Below are positions 41,025 through 52,233 of a stretch of DNA of 64,000 bases, piece after piece. The notes beneath the pieces are model-generated. The model ran no database searches. It saw nothing but the letters and a program-made list of their open reading frames with translations, and was not told where the DNA came from. Made by a program: the position numbers and the translations under genes. Each line of letters opens with the position of its first letter. The stretch's first letter is position 1. The DNA is from Halobacillus hunanensis (GTDB lineage: Bacteria > Bacillota > Bacilli > Bacillales > Halobacillaceae), in assembly GCF_900166655.1 (NCBI RefSeq), contig NZ_FVZB01000006.1:124001-188000 (forward strand). The letters are read 5' to 3'.

Positions 41025-41663
41025 TTATCCTCCCGTTATCTTCAGTAAGTCCCTCATATTGGTGAGCATATAATCAGGTTCTAACGCATCAAGTATCTCT
41101 CTGCCTTTTACCGTCCAGGCTACACCGGCTGTTGCTGTCCCTGCATGCTGACCTGCTTCAATATCATGAGTGTTATCCCCCACCATAAGTGCCTCTGATG
41201 CTTGCGATCCGAGTGCTTTTAAAGCCTTTTCAATTGGCTCTGGATGCGGCTTGGCATGTGTCACATCATCAAGCGTTATGACCACATCAAACATGTGATC
41301 AAGACCTGTTAGTGCGAGGCCCATCTCAACGGTCTGGCGCATCTTAGTCGTTACGATTCCAAGACGAAATCCTTGTTCTTTTAAATTCTGAATTGTCTCC
41401 ACCACGCCATCATACGCCGTTACATAATCGTCATGATGGCTCAAATTATGGGCACGATATGCATCGATCAATTCATCAACGCGTTCAGCATCAATCTGCT
41501 GCATACTATCTTTTAAAGGCGGCCCGATAAATTCGATGATTTCCTCCCGGCTGAATGGACGTTTGCCATATCGTTCAATAGTATGAATAAACGACGCAAT
41601 AATCAGTTCATTTGTATCAATTAGTGTTCCATCTAAATCAAAAAGTATTGTACGTATGCTCAT
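41025..41663 (-). CDS. ppaX: Pyrophosphatase PpaX (HAD family)
   Basis: A 212-residue HAD hydrolase. Motif I is ILFDLDGTLIDTNELI with the nucleophile aspartate, motif II is LGIVTTKMR, and motifs III and IV are HAKPHPEPI and MVGDNTHDIEAG. In B. subtilis PpaX hydrolyses pyrophosphate released when HprK dephosphorylates P-Ser-HPr, which explains its linkage to hprK. The ATG at 41663 follows AAAGGAAA and overlaps the end of yvoD; a longer in-frame version is unsupported. Confidence 0.93.
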   Translation of the reverse strand: MSIRTILFDLDGTLIDTNELIIASFIHTIERYGKRPFSREEIIEFIGPPLKDSMQQIDAERVDELIDAYRAHNLSHHDDYVTAYDGVVETIQNLKEQGFRLGIVTTKMRQTVEMGLALTGLDHMFDVVITLDDVTHAKPHPEPIEKALKALGSQASEALMVGDNTHDIEAGQHAGTATAGVAWTVKGREILDALEPDYMLTNMRDLLKITGG

Positions 41664-42594
41664 TAGTCGTTTCCTTTCTTTCTCGTTGTAACTTATTCCA
41701 GACAAATCCGACAGCAGCAGTAAGCACAATCGCTGTCAACAACCGAATAAGTAATAATGGCCAGACCGGGATCCCAAGCGGAATAAAGACGAGTGTATCC
41801 TCGACAACGGCATGGCAGGACACTAAAAATAATACTGCCAAATACATGTCTTTTTTAGAAACGCCATCTTCTTCTACAGCTTGAATCATCAGCCCCGCCC
41901 CATATGCGAGACCAATCGTAAGACCAGCCACGAGTGTCATCGATGTATTACGCTCCATTCCAAGAAAACGGATCGCCGGAGCCACCCAGCCAGAAAATCT
42001 AGTCAGCCAGCCGCTCTCCCGTAAATATTGCATTACGATCATTAACGGTATAACAATAAAAGCCAACTGGACAATTCCGATCAATGCTGTTTGCACACCA
42101 TGCATTATAATCTCTGTCCACCCTTCAGGAACAGCCTGCTGCTCAGGAGCGAACCCATAAACCGCCTGCTCCTGTCCACCTTTCCAAAACAAATTAATCA
42201 GAAAAGCAGATACAAAGGCAAGACTTAGCCTGACACCTACTACAAACCACCAACTGACTCCCACCTTTTTCGCAACTGTAGATTCTATCAAAAGGTTATG
42301 TGAAAAAGACAGCATGACGGCTAGTATAAATACTTCTTTCACAGTAAAATCAAAGGAAATAATCGCAGCAATTCCAGCATATAAGTTCAGGAAATTTCCG
42401 AGCACAAGTGGAACTGCCGCCTCCCCGGAGAGACCAATCCACCCCATAATTGGTTCAAGCTTATTCATTGCCCACGGAAGGACTGGAGTGAACTGAAGAA
42501 TCGTCACAATCAGAGTGACGGGGAAAATAACTTTTCCTAATGTCCATGTCAGTTGAAGACCTTTAGTTAGTCCACGCTTTAAGATGCCGTACAT
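41638..42594 (-). CDS. yvoD: Nucleoside-recognition/Gate domain membrane protein (YvoD)
   Basis: A 318-residue integral membrane protein with eight or so hydrophobic helices, including VIFPVTLIVTILQFTPVLPW, VKEVFILAVMLSFSHNLLIES and YLAVLFLVSCHAVVEDTLVF. Two Gate-type halves (SHNLLIEST and CHAVVEDTL) form an internal repeat, as in spore maturation SpmA/SpmB-like proteins. Transport substrate is not known. AGGAGAG precedes the ATG. It is placed between lgt and ppaX as in B. subtilis. Confidence 0.85.
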   Translation of the reverse strand: MYGILKRGLTKGLQLTWTLGKVIFPVTLIVTILQFTPVLPWAMNKLEPIMGWIGLSGEAAVPLVLGNFLNLYAGIAAIISFDFTVKEVFILAVMLSFSHNLLIESTVAKKVGVSWWFVVGVRLSLAFVSAFLINLFWKGGQEQAVYGFAPEQQAVPEGWTEIIMHGVQTALIGIVQLAFIVIPLMIVMQYLRESGWLTRFSGWVAPAIRFLGMERNTSMTLVAGLTIGLAYGAGLMIQAVEEDGVSKKDMYLAVLFLVSCHAVVEDTLVFIPLGIPVWPLLLIRLLTAIVLTAAVGFVWNKLQRERKETTNEHTYNTF

Positions 42595-42609
42595 GCCTAT
42601 GTCTCTCCT

Positions 42610-43443
42610 CTATTTTACTTTCTTTCCATTATAATATTTATCCGCTAAACCGGTCTTTCGACGATAAACCATAATCACAATGGCTAAAGCGATAAGGACA
42701 ACAGAAATAAGCTGGGCTGTGCGAATTTCCCCAAACAAGTACAAGCTATCCATACGCATGCCTTCGATAAAGAAGCGTCCGAAAGAATACCAGATTACAT
42801 AACTTAAGAACACTTCACCACGACGAGGATTAAATTTGTATCTTAAGATTAACAAGACTATAAATCCTCCAATGTTCCACAATGACTCATATAAAAAAGT
42901 AGGATGATACATTGTTCCACCGATACACATCTGCTGATTAATAAACTCAGGTAAGTATTGCATATAGTTGTTATAAAAGCTTTCCGTAACAGGACCACCA
43001 TGAGCCTCCTGGTTCATAAAGTTGCCCCAACGGCCTATAGCCTGTCCTAATATAATGCTGGGGGCGGCAATGTCCGTCATCATCCAGAAAGACACACCCT
43101 TAAGCTTAGTATATAAATAAGCGGTCAAAACAGCGCCTATTAACGCTCCGTGAATCGCAATTCCGCCTTCCCATATCGCAAACACGTCCCACCACGGGCC
43201 GCCTACGTAACGGTCCCATTCAAACACAACATAATAAATACGTGCACATACGATCGCAGCAGGTATCGCATAGACCACGATATCTACCATATAATCTTTG
43301 TTTACCCCTAATCGTTCTGATTCTTTAGTTGCCAGCCATAAGCCAAGAAATGCGCCAGCTGCAATAATGACACCATACCAATAGACTGACAGGGGGCCTA
43401 GCTGTAAAAATACACGATCCAATGCTTCGGGTGTACAAGCCAC
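42610..43443 (-). CDS. lgt: Prolipoprotein diacylglyceryl transferase
   Basis: A 277-residue, roughly seven-helix membrane enzyme that transfers diacylglycerol from phosphatidylglycerol to the lobe cysteine of prolipoproteins. The Lgt signature is [16 protein letters not shown], and [23 protein letters not shown] and [11 protein letters not shown]-like [11 protein letters not shown] are present, with the C-terminal [13 protein letters not shown]. The start is GTG at 43443 with GGGAG nine bases upstream, 14 bases after hprK. Confidence 0.96.
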   Translation of the reverse strand: MACTPEALDRVFLQLGPLSVYWYGVIIAAGAFLGLWLATKESERLGVNKDYMVDIVVYAIPAAIVCARIYYVVFEWDRYVGGPWWDVFAIWEGGIAIHGALIGAVLTAYLYTKLKGVSFWMMTDIAAPSIILGQAIGRWGNFMNQEAHGGPVTESFYNNYMQYLPEFINQQMCIGGTMYHPTFLYESLWNIGGFIVLLILRYKFNPRRGEVFLSYVIWYSFGRFFIEGMRMDSLYLFGEIRTAQLISVVLIALAIVIMVYRRKTGLADKYYNGKKVK

Positions 43444-43457
43444 AAGGTCACTCTCCC

Positions 43458-44393
43458 TTACTCATTATTCGATTGATCATCATCAATTACTTTTGTTAAA
43501 CGCTCTGAAAATTCTTCCGCAGCGTTCACACCCATTCGTTTCAAACGGAAGTTCATCGCGGCCACTTCAATAATGACAGCTAAGTTACGTCCTGGACGAA
43601 CCGGAATGGTCGCTTTAGGAATCTCAACATCCATAATTTTCATCGTCTCTTCTTCAAGGCCGAGGCGATCATACTGTTTGTTTTTATCCCATATTTCAAG
43701 ATTGATCACAAGGGTAATACGCTTGAAACTCCTAACCGCACCCGCTCCGAACAAGGTCATAACATTAATAATACCCAGCCCTCGGATCTCAAGCAAGTGT
43801 TCAATCAGCGGGGGACTGTTTCCAATTAAACGGTCATAATCCTCTTGTCTAATCTCTACACTATCATCAGCGACGAGGCGATGCCCGCGCTTCACGAGTT
43901 CCAAGGCCGTTTCACTTTTACCGACTCCGCTTTGTCCAGTAATCAGTACTCCGATCCCATAGATATCGACCAACACCCCGTGAATCGCTGTGAAAGGGGC
44001 AAATTTTGTTTCCAAAAAATTAGTCAGCCGACTGATTACTCTTGTCGTTTTATAAGGGGAACGCATCAGTGGAACAGCCCCTTCCTTAGCAGCCACTGAC
44101 AACTCTTCAGGAATATCCATGCCTCTCGTAATAACAATTCCCGGCGTAACATCCGTACACAATTGCTCAGCTCTGTCGCGACGTTGCTCATGTGTGAGGT
44201 CATTGAAATAAGAAAGCTCCGTTTTTCCTAACAGTTGTAACCTTCTTTTCGGGTAATATTTAAAGTATCCCGTCATTTCGATCCCCGGACGGGAAATATC
44301 ACTCATATGTATTTCACGGTGAATACCGTCTTCTCCTGCCACAATCTCCAAGTTAAACTGCTCAAGTAAATGCTCCGTTCTAACCTTGTTCAT
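43458..44393 (-). CDS. hprK: HPr kinase/phosphorylase
   Basis: A 311-residue bifunctional enzyme that phosphorylates Ser46 of HPr and Crh and removes the phosphate again. Walker A is GQSGVGKS (residues 153-160); the signature [19 protein letters not shown] and [10 protein letters not shown]-like [20 protein letters not shown] follow, and the active histidine is in VLVDIYGIG upstream region IHGV. Both substrates are in this window (ptsH, crh). It heads hprK-lgt-yvoD-ppaX-yvoF. Confidence 0.97.
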   Translation of the reverse strand: MNKVRTEHLLEQFNLEIVAGEDGIHREIHMSDISRPGIEMTGYFKYYPKRRLQLLGKTELSYFNDLTHEQRRDRAEQLCTDVTPGIVITRGMDIPEELSVAAKEGAVPLMRSPYKTTRVISRLTNFLETKFAPFTAIHGVLVDIYGIGVLITGQSGVGKSETALELVKRGHRLVADDSVEIRQEDYDRLIGNSPPLIEHLLEIRGLGIINVMTLFGAGAVRSFKRITLVINLEIWDKNKQYDRLGLEEETMKIMDVEIPKATIPVRPGRNLAVIIEVAAMNFRLKRMGVNAAEEFSERLTKVIDDDQSNNE

Positions 44394-44463
44394 AACCTTT
44401 ACCTCCTGTGGAATAAATCATGCAGTCACTTCTCCTATTGTAGCACGTTTTTCAAGCTTAGAG

Positions 44464-44502
44464 AAAAAAGAGACCGGTCCGCCATAGAAAGCAGACCGGT
44501 CT
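44464..44502 (-). terminator. Terminator of yvlB-yvlD
   Basis: AGACCGGTC (44471-44479) and GACCGGTCT (44494-44502) pair over 9 bases, extended by GC pairs, followed on the minus strand by CTTTTTTC. It lies 13 bases after the yvlD stop and separates it from hprK. Confidence 0.9.
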
Positions 44503-44514
44503 ATGTTTTTGCTA

Positions 44515-44859
44515 TTATTCTTTAATAAAGCTGTTCAACACAAGGTTAATCAGTGAAATCAAAATGGCGGCCACAATCGTCATTCCGAAACTAGTGATTT
44601 CGAATGTACTTCCTAAGAAAGCATCTGTCATGGCTAACGTGATCGCATTAACAATAAATAAAAATAACCCAAGGGTTACGACTGTAATCGGTAAGGTTAA
44701 CACCACCAGAATAGGGCGAACAATAGCGTTCAATGTCGATAGTATAAAGGCAGCCAGCAAGGCCCCTCCAAATCCATCGATCGATACCGAAGCAAACAAG
44801 GCGCCGACGATAATGATGGCGGCCGCATTCACCAAAATGTGTAATATCCAGCTTTTCAT
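44515..44859 (-). CDS. yvlD: YvlD/phage-holin-like membrane protein
   Basis: A 114-residue protein that is almost entirely membrane helices: ILHILVNAAAIIIVGALFAS, AFILSTLNAIVRPILVVLTLP, TLGLFLFIVNAITLAMTDAFLG and IVAAILISLINLVLNSFI. The NAIVRPIL and LGLFLFIVNA segments are typical of the YvlD (DUF360/holin_4-like) family. No enzymatic role is known. It lies 29 bases after yvlB, matching the B. subtilis envelope-stress yvlABCD cluster in part. Confidence 0.85.
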   Translation of the reverse strand: MKSWILHILVNAAAIIIVGALFASVSIDGFGGALLAAFILSTLNAIVRPILVVLTLPITVVTLGLFLFIVNAITLAMTDAFLGSTFEITSFGMTIVAAILISLINLVLNSFIKE

Positions 44860-44888
44860 CCTCTATCCCTCACTTCTAGCAGCAGGAT

Positions 44889-45911
44889 TTACAAACGAGG
44901 ATTCTTAATCGTCACAGATCCCGTTTTTGTTTCTGCTTCTAAATGATACGCATCTTCATACTCTTCATGTGCTTCGAATTGAAGCTCTTTATTCATGACT
45001 TCCTTTTTATTATTCAAAATTTTGTAATTGTCGAGCTCACAATTCAAACTTCCAACAGAAGATTTCATTTTGCCGTCTATACGTTTATGAGGCGGCAGTG
45101 TCAATGTGATGCTTCCTCTTACAGTTTTGAAAAAACCGGTATGCGCATGCCCGCCGCTGTTCGTTACATGAATCGCCCCTGAAATCGTAGCAGCGTCATT
45201 TTTTCCGAACTGGCCATAAAGCGTCATACTGCCATGGATGGTTTCCGTTTCACACGTTTCAAACTTACTGTCCGTCACGGTAATAGAACCATTACCTGTT
45301 GAAAGTTTACTCGCTTCCCCTTGAGCTCCTTTTAACTGGATAGATCCATTTGCAGTTTTTAAATGAAAATGAGTCGCATTAATCGATGTAGACGTCACAG
45401 ATCCATTTGATATTTTAACTTTAATAAACTCATATTCACTTTCCGGTACATAAAGTTTTATGGAAGCTTTCACTTTTTTAGATGGGCACGATATCCGCAG
45501 AATCTCCTGGCCAACTTCAAACTGATTGTCTGTCTGAAATCTGGACCTGGCTTCCTCTTCACTTTCAACTTGATACACTTTCACTTGATATTCAGCACGA
45601 ACACGGTCTTCTTGCCACGGTAGAATGTCAAGCGATCCGTTGGCAATCGATGCATCAATATCGTGAAAAGATGTCGCATCCGTTTCAAATTCATGTTTGA
45701 ATTCAACAGACTCTCCAAACGATAAATCAAAGTCTGTATTTTTTATTTTATCAACAGCTTCACCGATAAAATCCTTGAAGCCATATTTCTTTTTTGAGGA
45801 TTTCGTATTTGAATCCTTTTCTTCAATAGCAGTCAGCAGCTTAGCTCCTTCTTCTGCAGAAATGGTACCTTTTTCAATCATCGTAAGAATTCTCATGCGT
45901 TCTTCATTCAT
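44889..45911 (-). CDS. yvlB: YvlB-like protein (DUF4097 beta-helix)
   Basis: A 340-residue protein. The N-terminal 30 residues (RMRILTMIEKGTISAEEGAKLLTAI) form the short helical YvlB/SHOCT-like domain. From about residue 75 a repetitive beta-helix DUF4097 adhesin-like domain is built of strands such as DIDASIANGSLDILP, FIKVKISNGSVTSTSI, HLKTANGSIQLKG, LSTGNGSITVTDS and FKTVRGSITLTLP, with NGS/GSI at each turn. Function is unknown; family members are linked to envelope stress and to LiaG-like proteins. No signal peptide is present. Confidence 0.85.
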   Translation of the reverse strand: MNEERMRILTMIEKGTISAEEGAKLLTAIEEKDSNTKSSKKKYGFKDFIGEAVDKIKNTDFDLSFGESVEFKHEFETDATSFHDIDASIANGSLDILPWQEDRVRAEYQVKVYQVESEEEARSRFQTDNQFEVGQEILRISCPSKKVKASIKLYVPESEYEFIKVKISNGSVTSTSINATHFHLKTANGSIQLKGAQGEASKLSTGNGSITVTDSKFETCETETIHGSMTLYGQFGKNDAATISGAIHVTNSGGHAHTGFFKTVRGSITLTLPPHKRIDGKMKSSVGSLNCELDNYKILNNKKEVMNKELQFEAHEEYEDAYHLEAETKTGSVTIKNPRL

Positions 45912-45965
45912 GATCTAATCGCTCCTTTTCTTTAAGCCTTCCCCATTTAGAAGAGTTGAAAACTA

Positions 45966-46005
45966 AAAAAGCACCTTAAAGACAATACTGTCATCTAAGG
46001 TGCTT
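45966..46005 (-). terminator. Terminator of uvr/bshB2 side transcript
   Basis: AAGCACCTTA and TAAGGTGCTT pair over 10 bases within 45970-46005, followed on the minus strand by TTTTTTAG. It begins 8 bases after the bshB2 stop. Confidence 0.9.
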
Positions 46006-46012
46006 AAGAACA

Positions 46013-46669
46013 TTAAGTGAACTTCCATTTATAAAAACGTTCTAACTTCAATCGTGCTGTCTGTTCTGACTTCTTATCATGGTTATCAATTAAGCTCATC
46101 ATGCCATCAGCCTGGGATAAATGCGCCTGAATCGCCGCCAGCTTCTGCTCCCAATAAGGTTCAATATCCAAAATATAATCTGGTTCTCCGAGATCTTCCT
46201 CATGATGGTTGGAAATGGCATGCATCCATACTTCAGGCCGTAACGACTCATCCATTTGACCGACAGCAGAAACTGCTGCCGCTGCCAGGGCATCATGATC
46301 AGGGTGAACAGCATAACCTGGATAGTGTGTAATGACGAGGCTGGGCTGCAAGGCTTTCAACCTTTTCAACAAGTAGTCAGCTACCTCTTCCCGCGGTTCA
46401 AATTCTAATGTCTTGTCCCGATATCCCAGCAGTTCAACATCAATATCCAACCGCCTTGCAGCTTCAGTTAATTCCTGCTTTCGATAAGAAGATAATGTTT
46501 CCCGGTTCGCGAATACCGGACTTCCCATATTTCTGCCCATTTCACCAAGCGTTCCACATAGATAGGTGACGGGAATCCCTTCAGCCCTAAATTTAGAAAT
46601 GGTACCAGAGGCACCGAATGATTCATCATCTGGATGAGGAAAAATAACGACAACATGCTGATTACTCAT
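46013..46669 (-). CDS. bshB2: Bacillithiol biosynthesis deacetylase BshB2
   Basis: A 218-residue zinc-dependent deacetylase of the LmbE family that removes acetyl from GlcNAc-malate (or bacillithiol conjugates). The metal and catalytic motif PHPDDESFGASGTI (from residue 10 or so) and the second histidine cluster HYPGYAVHPDHDA are present. The ATG at 46669 is used with a weak AGGCGG site; the extended frame is unsupported. It overlaps yojF by 8 bases, the conserved yojF-yojG pair of B. subtilis. Confidence 0.93.
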   Translation of the reverse strand: MSNQHVVVIFPHPDDESFGASGTISKFRAEGIPVTYLCGTLGEMGRNMGSPVFANRETLSSYRKQELTEAARRLDIDVELLGYRDKTLEFEPREEVADYLLKRLKALQPSLVITHYPGYAVHPDHDALAAAAVSAVGQMDESLRPEVWMHAISNHHEEDLGEPDYILDIEPYWEQKLAAIQAHLSQADGMMSLIDNHDKKSEQTARLKLERFYKWKFT

Positions 46670-47033
46670 GAACATCCGCCTCATGAGAAAAAGGAGTTTC
46701 ACTAATTTCCAGAGCAACCATTAGGCGCCCTTCCCGGTCATGGCCCGCCATCAACAGTCGCCCTTTATCATCGATTTCAAAGTCGGTCACTCCCTCAGCA
46801 TAAACCCAGCCAAGGTCCAGTTTTAGCCCAACCCGATAAGAACCTCCTGTGCTGACAATCTTACCGTGCTGGTACGAAACGTGCGCATTTCTAATAAACG
46901 CCCCCACATTGTATGCTTTCTCATCAAAATGGCTGGCATAGGCCCCATTCGTTGTTTCTAAATGTACATATACATCTTGATTCGCTAATTCATTGATCTT
47001 TTCCTGAACAACCGTTTGTTCGATCGCTTTCAT
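46662..47033 (-). CDS. yojF: YojF-family protein (DUF1806)
   Basis: A 123-residue soluble protein encoded directly upstream of and overlapping bshB2. It consists mainly of beta strands (DVYVHLETTNGAYA, AFIRNAHVSYQHGKIVSTG, YRVGLKLDLGWVYAEGVTDFEID). DUF1806 proteins consistently accompany BshB2, suggesting a helper role in bacillithiol metabolism; this is inference from context. No catalytic motif is seen. Confidence 0.85.
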   Translation of the reverse strand: MKAIEQTVVQEKINELANQDVYVHLETTNGAYASHFDEKAYNVGAFIRNAHVSYQHGKIVSTGGSYRVGLKLDLGWVYAEGVTDFEIDDKGRLLMAGHDREGRLMVALEISETPFSHEADVHE

Positions 47034-47106
47034 CCCAAAATTCCTCCCGTTAAAACGTCTCTTGTTTAACGATACTTAATTACGATCGAACCGTCAAAAC
47101 ATCTAC

Positions 47107-49980
47107 TTATTTTAATACTTTTTCTTTTGACTTCAGTTTGTCTTCCATTCGATTTCTGTCCCGTTGAAGAATAGGCTTTAAGTACTTACCAGTGTAAGAA
47201 TCCGCATGTTCGGCGACTTTTTCCGGCGTTCCCGTCGCAATAATCTGCCCACCTTTTTCTCCACCTTCAGGACCGAGATCGATAATGTGATCAGCTTCCT
47301 TAATTACATCCAAATTGTGCTCGATAATTAATACAGAGTCTCCGTTATCGACCAGTCGTTGAAGCACCTTTAGCAATCGTGAAATGTCATCTACATGCAA
47401 ACCTGTGGTTGGTTCATCCAGAATATAAAAGGACTTTCCATTGGAACGGCGATGTAGCTCACTGGCAAGTTTCACACGTTGTGCCTCTCCTCCAGATAGA
47501 GTGGTTGCTGGTTGTCCGAGTTTAACGTAGTCTAACCCAACATCAGCTACAGTCTGCAGTTTCCGGCTGATCTTAGGAATGTTTGCAAAGAAATCAAGAG
47601 ATTCTTCGATCGTCATTCCCAACACATCAGCAATACTTTTCCCTTTATATTTTACTTCCAGCGTTTCACGATTATAGCGTTTCCCGTCACACACTTCACA
47701 TGGTACGTAAACATCAGGTAAAAAGTGCATTTCAATTTTTATAATTCCGTCCCCGCGACAAGCTTCACAACGACCGCCTTTTACGTTAAAGCTAAAACGT
47801 CCCTTTTTATAGCCGCGGATTTTTGCTTCATTCGTCTGAGCAAATACATCACGGATATTATCGAACACACCTGTGTACGTAGCCGGGTTAGAGCGGGGGG
47901 TACGCCCAATCGGTGACTGGTCGATATCAATCACTTTCTCCAGCATATCGATTCCTTCAATTTCTTTATGCTTCCCAGGCTTTTGTTTGCTGCTATGGAG
48001 CCTTTTCGACAGTGACTTGTACAGAATTTCATTGATTAATGTGCTTTTACCAGAACCCGAGACGCCCGTAACAGCGGTCAATAAGCCGAGCGGTATTTTT
48101 GCATTTACCTTTTTCAAGTTGTTCTCTTCAGCCTGCTTGATTTTAAGATAACGCCCGTCGGATTTGCGCCGTTTTGTTGGTAACGGGATGAATTTCTCCC
48201 CTGATAAATACTGTCCTGTCAGCGACTCTCCATTACGCATTACTTGCTGCGGTGTTCCCTCGGCTACAATTTCTCCTCCGTGGGTGCCTGCTCCTGGTCC
48301 GATATCAATTAAATAATCAGCAGCAAGCATCGTGTCTTCGTCATGCTCCACAACGATCAGCGTATTATCTAAATCTCTCATTCGCTTTAAGGTAGTAATC
48401 AGTCGATCATTGTCACGTTGATGTAAACCGATCGAAGGTTCGTCCAGTACATATAGGACTCCGGTTAACGCTGAACCGATTTGTGTGGCCAGCCGGATTC
48501 GCTGCGCTTCCCCGCCAGACAAAGTGCCGGCAGATCTGGAAAGCGTTAAATAATCAAGTCCCACGTTGGCAAGAAAACTTAAACGCTCACAAATTTCCTT
48601 AAGAATCATTCGAGCAATAGTTTTTTCTTTCTCCGTTAATTCCAGTGATTCAAAGAATTGCTTTGCTTCCACTACAGAAAAATCTGTTGTACGCCCAATG
48701 TGCTCACCATTAATCAGGACAGCCAGTGCTTCTTCATTCAGACGATTCCCCTTACATTTTGGGCATGGCTTCTGGGTCATGTACTTTTCCATTTGCTCGC
48801 GAATAAAATCCGAACCCGTTTCACGGTACCTTCTGGAAATATTCGGAACAACTCCTTCAAAGTAAATCTCATTTTCCCGTACTTTTCCAAAGTCATTTTC
48901 ATAGCGGAAAAAGATTTTTTCTTTGCCACTGCCATACAACACGCGATCCATTTGTTCCTTAGGCAAATCCTTAACAGGTTTATCTAAGTCAATTTGGTAA
49001 TGTTGCGCGACACTTTTCAACAGCTGAGGATAGTATTGAGAACTTGTCGGCTCCCACGCTGCTATTGCGTGTTCCTTCAATGTCCTGTTCCAGTCAGGAA
49101 TTACTAAGTCAATGTCCACTTCTAGCTTCGTTCCAAGTCCATCACAGCGATTACATGCACCAAATGGACTGTTGAATGAAAACATACGTGGTTCCAGTTC
49201 ACTTACCGAGAAGCCGCATATCGGGCAGGCGTGATGCTCGCTGAATGTCATTTCCTCCCCGTCGATCACATCGATCAACACGTGGCCGCCGCCAAGGTTA
49301 AGAGCCGTTTCGAGTGAATCAGAAAGCCGCCCCTCAACGCCTTCTTTAACGACTACCCGATCCACAACGACTTCTATAGAGTGCTTTTTATTTTTCTCAA
49401 GATTAAACTCTTCGGTGATTTCCCGCATTTCTCCATCAACCCGCAAGCGGACATAGCCCTCTTTCTGCAGCTGATCAAAGACTTTAACATGTTGTCCCTT
49501 ACGACCTGATATTACAGGAGCCAGAACTTGCAGTTTCGTTCGTTCAGGATGTTCCATAATCTGATCAACCATTTGCTGCACAGTTTGTGAGTCAATTTCT
49601 ATCCCGTGATTTGGACAAGTGGGCCGTCCTATCCTCGCAAACAGCAAACGGAGATAATCAAAGATTTCTGTTACCGTTCCAACTGTAGAACGGGGGTTTC
49701 GGCTTGTAGTTTTTTGATCAATCGAAATGGCTGGAGACAATCCTTCAATAGAATCTACATCAGGCTTGTCCATCTGCCCAAGAAACTGACGGGCATAAGC
49801 ACTCAATGACTCTACATACCGACGCTGCCCTTCCGCATAGATTGTGTCAAAGGCAAGGGATGACTTCCCCGAGCCGGAAAGACCCGTCATGACCACAAGC
49901 TTATTCTTTGGAACATCAATGTCAATGTTTTTTAAATTGTGAGCTCTTGCTCCCTTGATACTGATATTTTTACTGGCCAT
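47107..49980 (-). CDS. uvrA: Excinuclease ABC subunit A
   Basis: A 957-residue damage-sensing ATPase of nucleotide excision repair. It has two ABC modules (Walker [14 protein letters not shown] near residue 33 and [13 protein letters not shown] in the second half; signatures [17 protein letters not shown] and [16 protein letters not shown]) and zinc-binding cysteine sets [10 protein letters not shown]...[17 protein letters not shown] and CEACRGDG...CEVCDGKR. The length is standard. It follows uvrB by 6 bases; an upstream LexA-type box before uvrB suggests SOS control. Confidence 0.98.
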   Translation of the reverse strand: MASKNISIKGARAHNLKNIDIDVPKNKLVVMTGLSGSGKSSLAFDTIYAEGQRRYVESLSAYARQFLGQMDKPDVDSIEGLSPAISIDQKTTSRNPRSTVGTVTEIFDYLRLLFARIGRPTCPNHGIEIDSQTVQQMVDQIMEHPERTKLQVLAPVISGRKGQHVKVFDQLQKEGYVRLRVDGEMREITEEFNLEKNKKHSIEVVVDRVVVKEGVEGRLSDSLETALNLGGGHVLIDVIDGEEMTFSEHHACPICGFSVSELEPRMFSFNSPFGACNRCDGLGTKLEVDIDLVIPDWNRTLKEHAIAAWEPTSSQYYPQLLKSVAQHYQIDLDKPVKDLPKEQMDRVLYGSGKEKIFFRYENDFGKVRENEIYFEGVVPNISRRYRETGSDFIREQMEKYMTQKPCPKCKGNRLNEEALAVLINGEHIGRTTDFSVVEAKQFFESLELTEKEKTIARMILKEICERLSFLANVGLDYLTLSRSAGTLSGGEAQRIRLATQIGSALTGVLYVLDEPSIGLHQRDNDRLITTLKRMRDLDNTLIVVEHDEDTMLAADYLIDIGPGAGTHGGEIVAEGTPQQVMRNGESLTGQYLSGEKFIPLPTKRRKSDGRYLKIKQAEENNLKKVNAKIPLGLLTAVTGVSGSGKSTLINEILYKSLSKRLHSSKQKPGKHKEIEGIDMLEKVIDIDQSPIGRTPRSNPATYTGVFDNIRDVFAQTNEAKIRGYKKGRFSFNVKGGRCEACRGDGIIKIEMHFLPDVYVPCEVCDGKRYNRETLEVKYKGKSIADVLGMTIEESLDFFANIPKISRKLQTVADVGLDYVKLGQPATTLSGGEAQRVKLASELHRRSNGKSFYILDEPTTGLHVDDISRLLKVLQRLVDNGDSVLIIEHNLDVIKEADHIIDLGPEGGEKGGQIIATGTPEKVAEHADSYTGKYLKPILQRDRNRMEDKLKSKEKVLK

Positions 49981-49986
49981 AAGCCA

Positions 49987-51972
49987 TCATCCTTCCGCTT
50001 TTAGTTCCAAAATGATATCACGAAGCTCAGCCGCTCTCTCAAAGTCAAGGTCCTTAGCTGCCTGTTTCATTTCTGTCTCTAAATTATCAACCAACTCGGC
50101 ACGTTCTTTCTTTGTCATTTCTGAAGGTTTTTTCTCTGTCCCATAGGTCGTGGTGTCTTCAGCAACTTTACTGACTTGAATCACATCACGGATTTGTTTA
50201 TTGATCGTTTTTGGAGTAATACCATGTTGTTTATTGTAAGCAATTTGCTTTTCACGCCGACGATACGTTTCATCAATCGCATATTGCATGGATTTAGTAA
50301 TTTTATCGGCATACATGACAACCCGGCCATTTTCGTTACGGGCTGCACGGCCAATCGTTTGGATTAGAGAACGATCTGAGCGTAAGAATCCTTCTTTATC
50401 CGCATCCAATATCGTAACCAGTGATACCTCAGGAATATCAAGACCTTCCCGCAGCAAGTTAATGCCTACAAGAACATCATATTTACCAAGCCTCAGGTCT
50501 CTTATAATTTCAATTCGCTCAAATGTTTTAATTTCCGAATGGAGATAGGCAACCTTTATCCCTAAATCCTTCAAGTAGTCAGTAAGATCTTCAGACATTT
50601 TTTTCGTTAACGTTGTAACAAGCACCCGTTCATTACGTTCACTGCGCATGTTAATTTCGCCAACTAAATCATCAATCTGACCATGAATCGGACGCACTTC
50701 AATTTCAGGATCAAGCAGCCCTGTCGGTCGAATGATCTGCTCGGTTAACTTTTCAGTATGATTCAGCTCATAATCTCCTGGCGTAGCGGATACATACGTA
50801 ATCAAATTAATATGCTTCTCAAATTCACCAAACGTCAACGGACGATTATCCAGAGCTGAAGGTAGTCGAAAGCCATGATCCACAAGCACCTGCTTACGTG
50901 CCCGGTCCCCATTGTACATACCGCGAATTTGCGGAAGCATTACATGAGACTCGTCCGCCATGATGAGAAAGTCATCTGGAAAATAATCAAGCAGTGTATA
51001 AGGCATGGCTCCTTCTTCCCTGAACGTTAGATGGCGGGAGTAGTTCTCGATTCCAGAACAGAATCCCATTTCATTCATCATCTCTAAATCGTAATTGGTC
51101 CGTTGTTCAAGCCGCTGCGCTTCCAACAGTTTATTTTGGTCTTTGAGCTCTTTCACTCTTGCATGCATTTCTTTTTCTATATTTTCGATCGCCTTTTTTA
51201 ACTTTTGCTCACGGGTTACGAAGTGAGAGGCTGGGAAAATGGCAACATGTTCACGTTCCCCGACAATTTCCCCTGTCAGCACATCAATTTCACGAATACG
51301 ATCGATTTCATCACCAAAGAATTCAACCCGGATGGCATGCTCTTCTTTTGAGGCTGGAATAATCTCAACAGAGTCTCCTCTGACCCGAAACGTTCCACGC
51401 TGGAAGTCAATATCATTGCGGGCATATTGAATATCGACAAGAAATCTGAGCAGTTCATCCCGATCCCGTTCCATACCTTGACGAATAGACAGAACCTGAC
51501 TGCTGTATTCTTCCGGAGAACCTAAACCGTATATACACGAAACACTTGCTACAATAATGACATCGTTTCTCTCAAACAAAGAAGTCGTTGCCGAATGACG
51601 CAGCTTGTCAATTTCATCATTGATATTAGAATCTTTCTCAATAAATGTATCGGTCTGGGGTACATAAGCTTCCGGCTGGTAGTAATCATAGAAACTTACA
51701 AAGTACTCTACCGCATTGTTAGGGAAAAATTCCTTAAACTCACTGTATAATTGACCTGCCAATGTCTTATTATGAGCAATGATTAACGTTGGTTTATTCA
51801 CCTGCTGAATTACATTGGACATTGTAAATGTTTTACCCGTACCTGTTGCACCGAGCAAGGTTTGGTGCTTTTCTCCACGCTCGATTCCATCCACGAGTTC
51901 CTGGATGGCTTTTGGCTGATCGCCTTGTGGCTTATAATCAGATACTAATTCGAATCGATTCTCCCTTTCCAT
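49987..51972 (-). CDS. uvrB: Excinuclease ABC subunit B
   Basis: A 661-residue helicase-like subunit that verifies damage with UvrA and recruits UvrC. Walker A is [16 protein letters not shown], the DNA-separating beta-hairpin is [24 protein letters not shown] is in [10 protein letters not shown], helicase motifs V and VI are [17 protein letters not shown] and [12 protein letters not shown], and the C-terminal UvrC-binding UVR helix is [27 protein letters not shown] lies before the ATG. Confidence 0.98.
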   Translation of the reverse strand: MERENRFELVSDYKPQGDQPKAIQELVDGIERGEKHQTLLGATGTGKTFTMSNVIQQVNKPTLIIAHNKTLAGQLYSEFKEFFPNNAVEYFVSFYDYYQPEAYVPQTDTFIEKDSNINDEIDKLRHSATTSLFERNDVIIVASVSCIYGLGSPEEYSSQVLSIRQGMERDRDELLRFLVDIQYARNDIDFQRGTFRVRGDSVEIIPASKEEHAIRVEFFGDEIDRIREIDVLTGEIVGEREHVAIFPASHFVTREQKLKKAIENIEKEMHARVKELKDQNKLLEAQRLEQRTNYDLEMMNEMGFCSGIENYSRHLTFREEGAMPYTLLDYFPDDFLIMADESHVMLPQIRGMYNGDRARKQVLVDHGFRLPSALDNRPLTFGEFEKHINLITYVSATPGDYELNHTEKLTEQIIRPTGLLDPEIEVRPIHGQIDDLVGEINMRSERNERVLVTTLTKKMSEDLTDYLKDLGIKVAYLHSEIKTFERIEIIRDLRLGKYDVLVGINLLREGLDIPEVSLVTILDADKEGFLRSDRSLIQTIGRAARNENGRVVMYADKITKSMQYAIDETYRRREKQIAYNKQHGITPKTINKQIRDVIQVSKVAEDTTTYGTEKKPSEMTKKERAELVDNLETEMKQAAKDLDFERAAELRDIILELKAEG

Positions 51973-52041
51973 GTGGACAACCTCCGTTCATACGCTATTC
52001 ATCAATAGTCTACCACAATAGTTTACCATTCTAACATAAAA

Positions 52042-52055
52042 CGAACAAACATTCG
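52042..52055 (-). promoter_or_regulatory. LexA (DinR) operator upstream of uvrBA
   Basis: CGAACAAACATTCG matches the Bacillus SOS box CGAAC-RNRY-GTTYG (here with one mismatch) and is 70 bases upstream of the uvrB start. LexA repression of uvrBA is known in B. subtilis. Confidence 0.8.
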
Positions 52056-52181
52056 GTTTATTTTTTTGCAATAAGAGGTCATTGGCATTAACAGCTAGTG
52101 AATTGCACAAACACATCACCGAATTGCATTTTTGAACAAATTGCGTATTTACCGTTTTTATTTCACATTTACTCAAAGAGC

Positions 52182-52217
52182 TCAAAAAATCTCACTACAC
52201 AATACGGTAGTGAGATT
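52182..52217 (-). terminator. Terminator of prfC
   Basis: AATCTCACTAC (52188-52198) and GTAGTGAGATT (52207-52217) pair over 11 bases, followed on the minus strand by TTTTTTG. It lies 17 bases after the prfC stop. Confidence 0.9.
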
Positions 52218-52233
52218 AAATGTTCATGTTCTA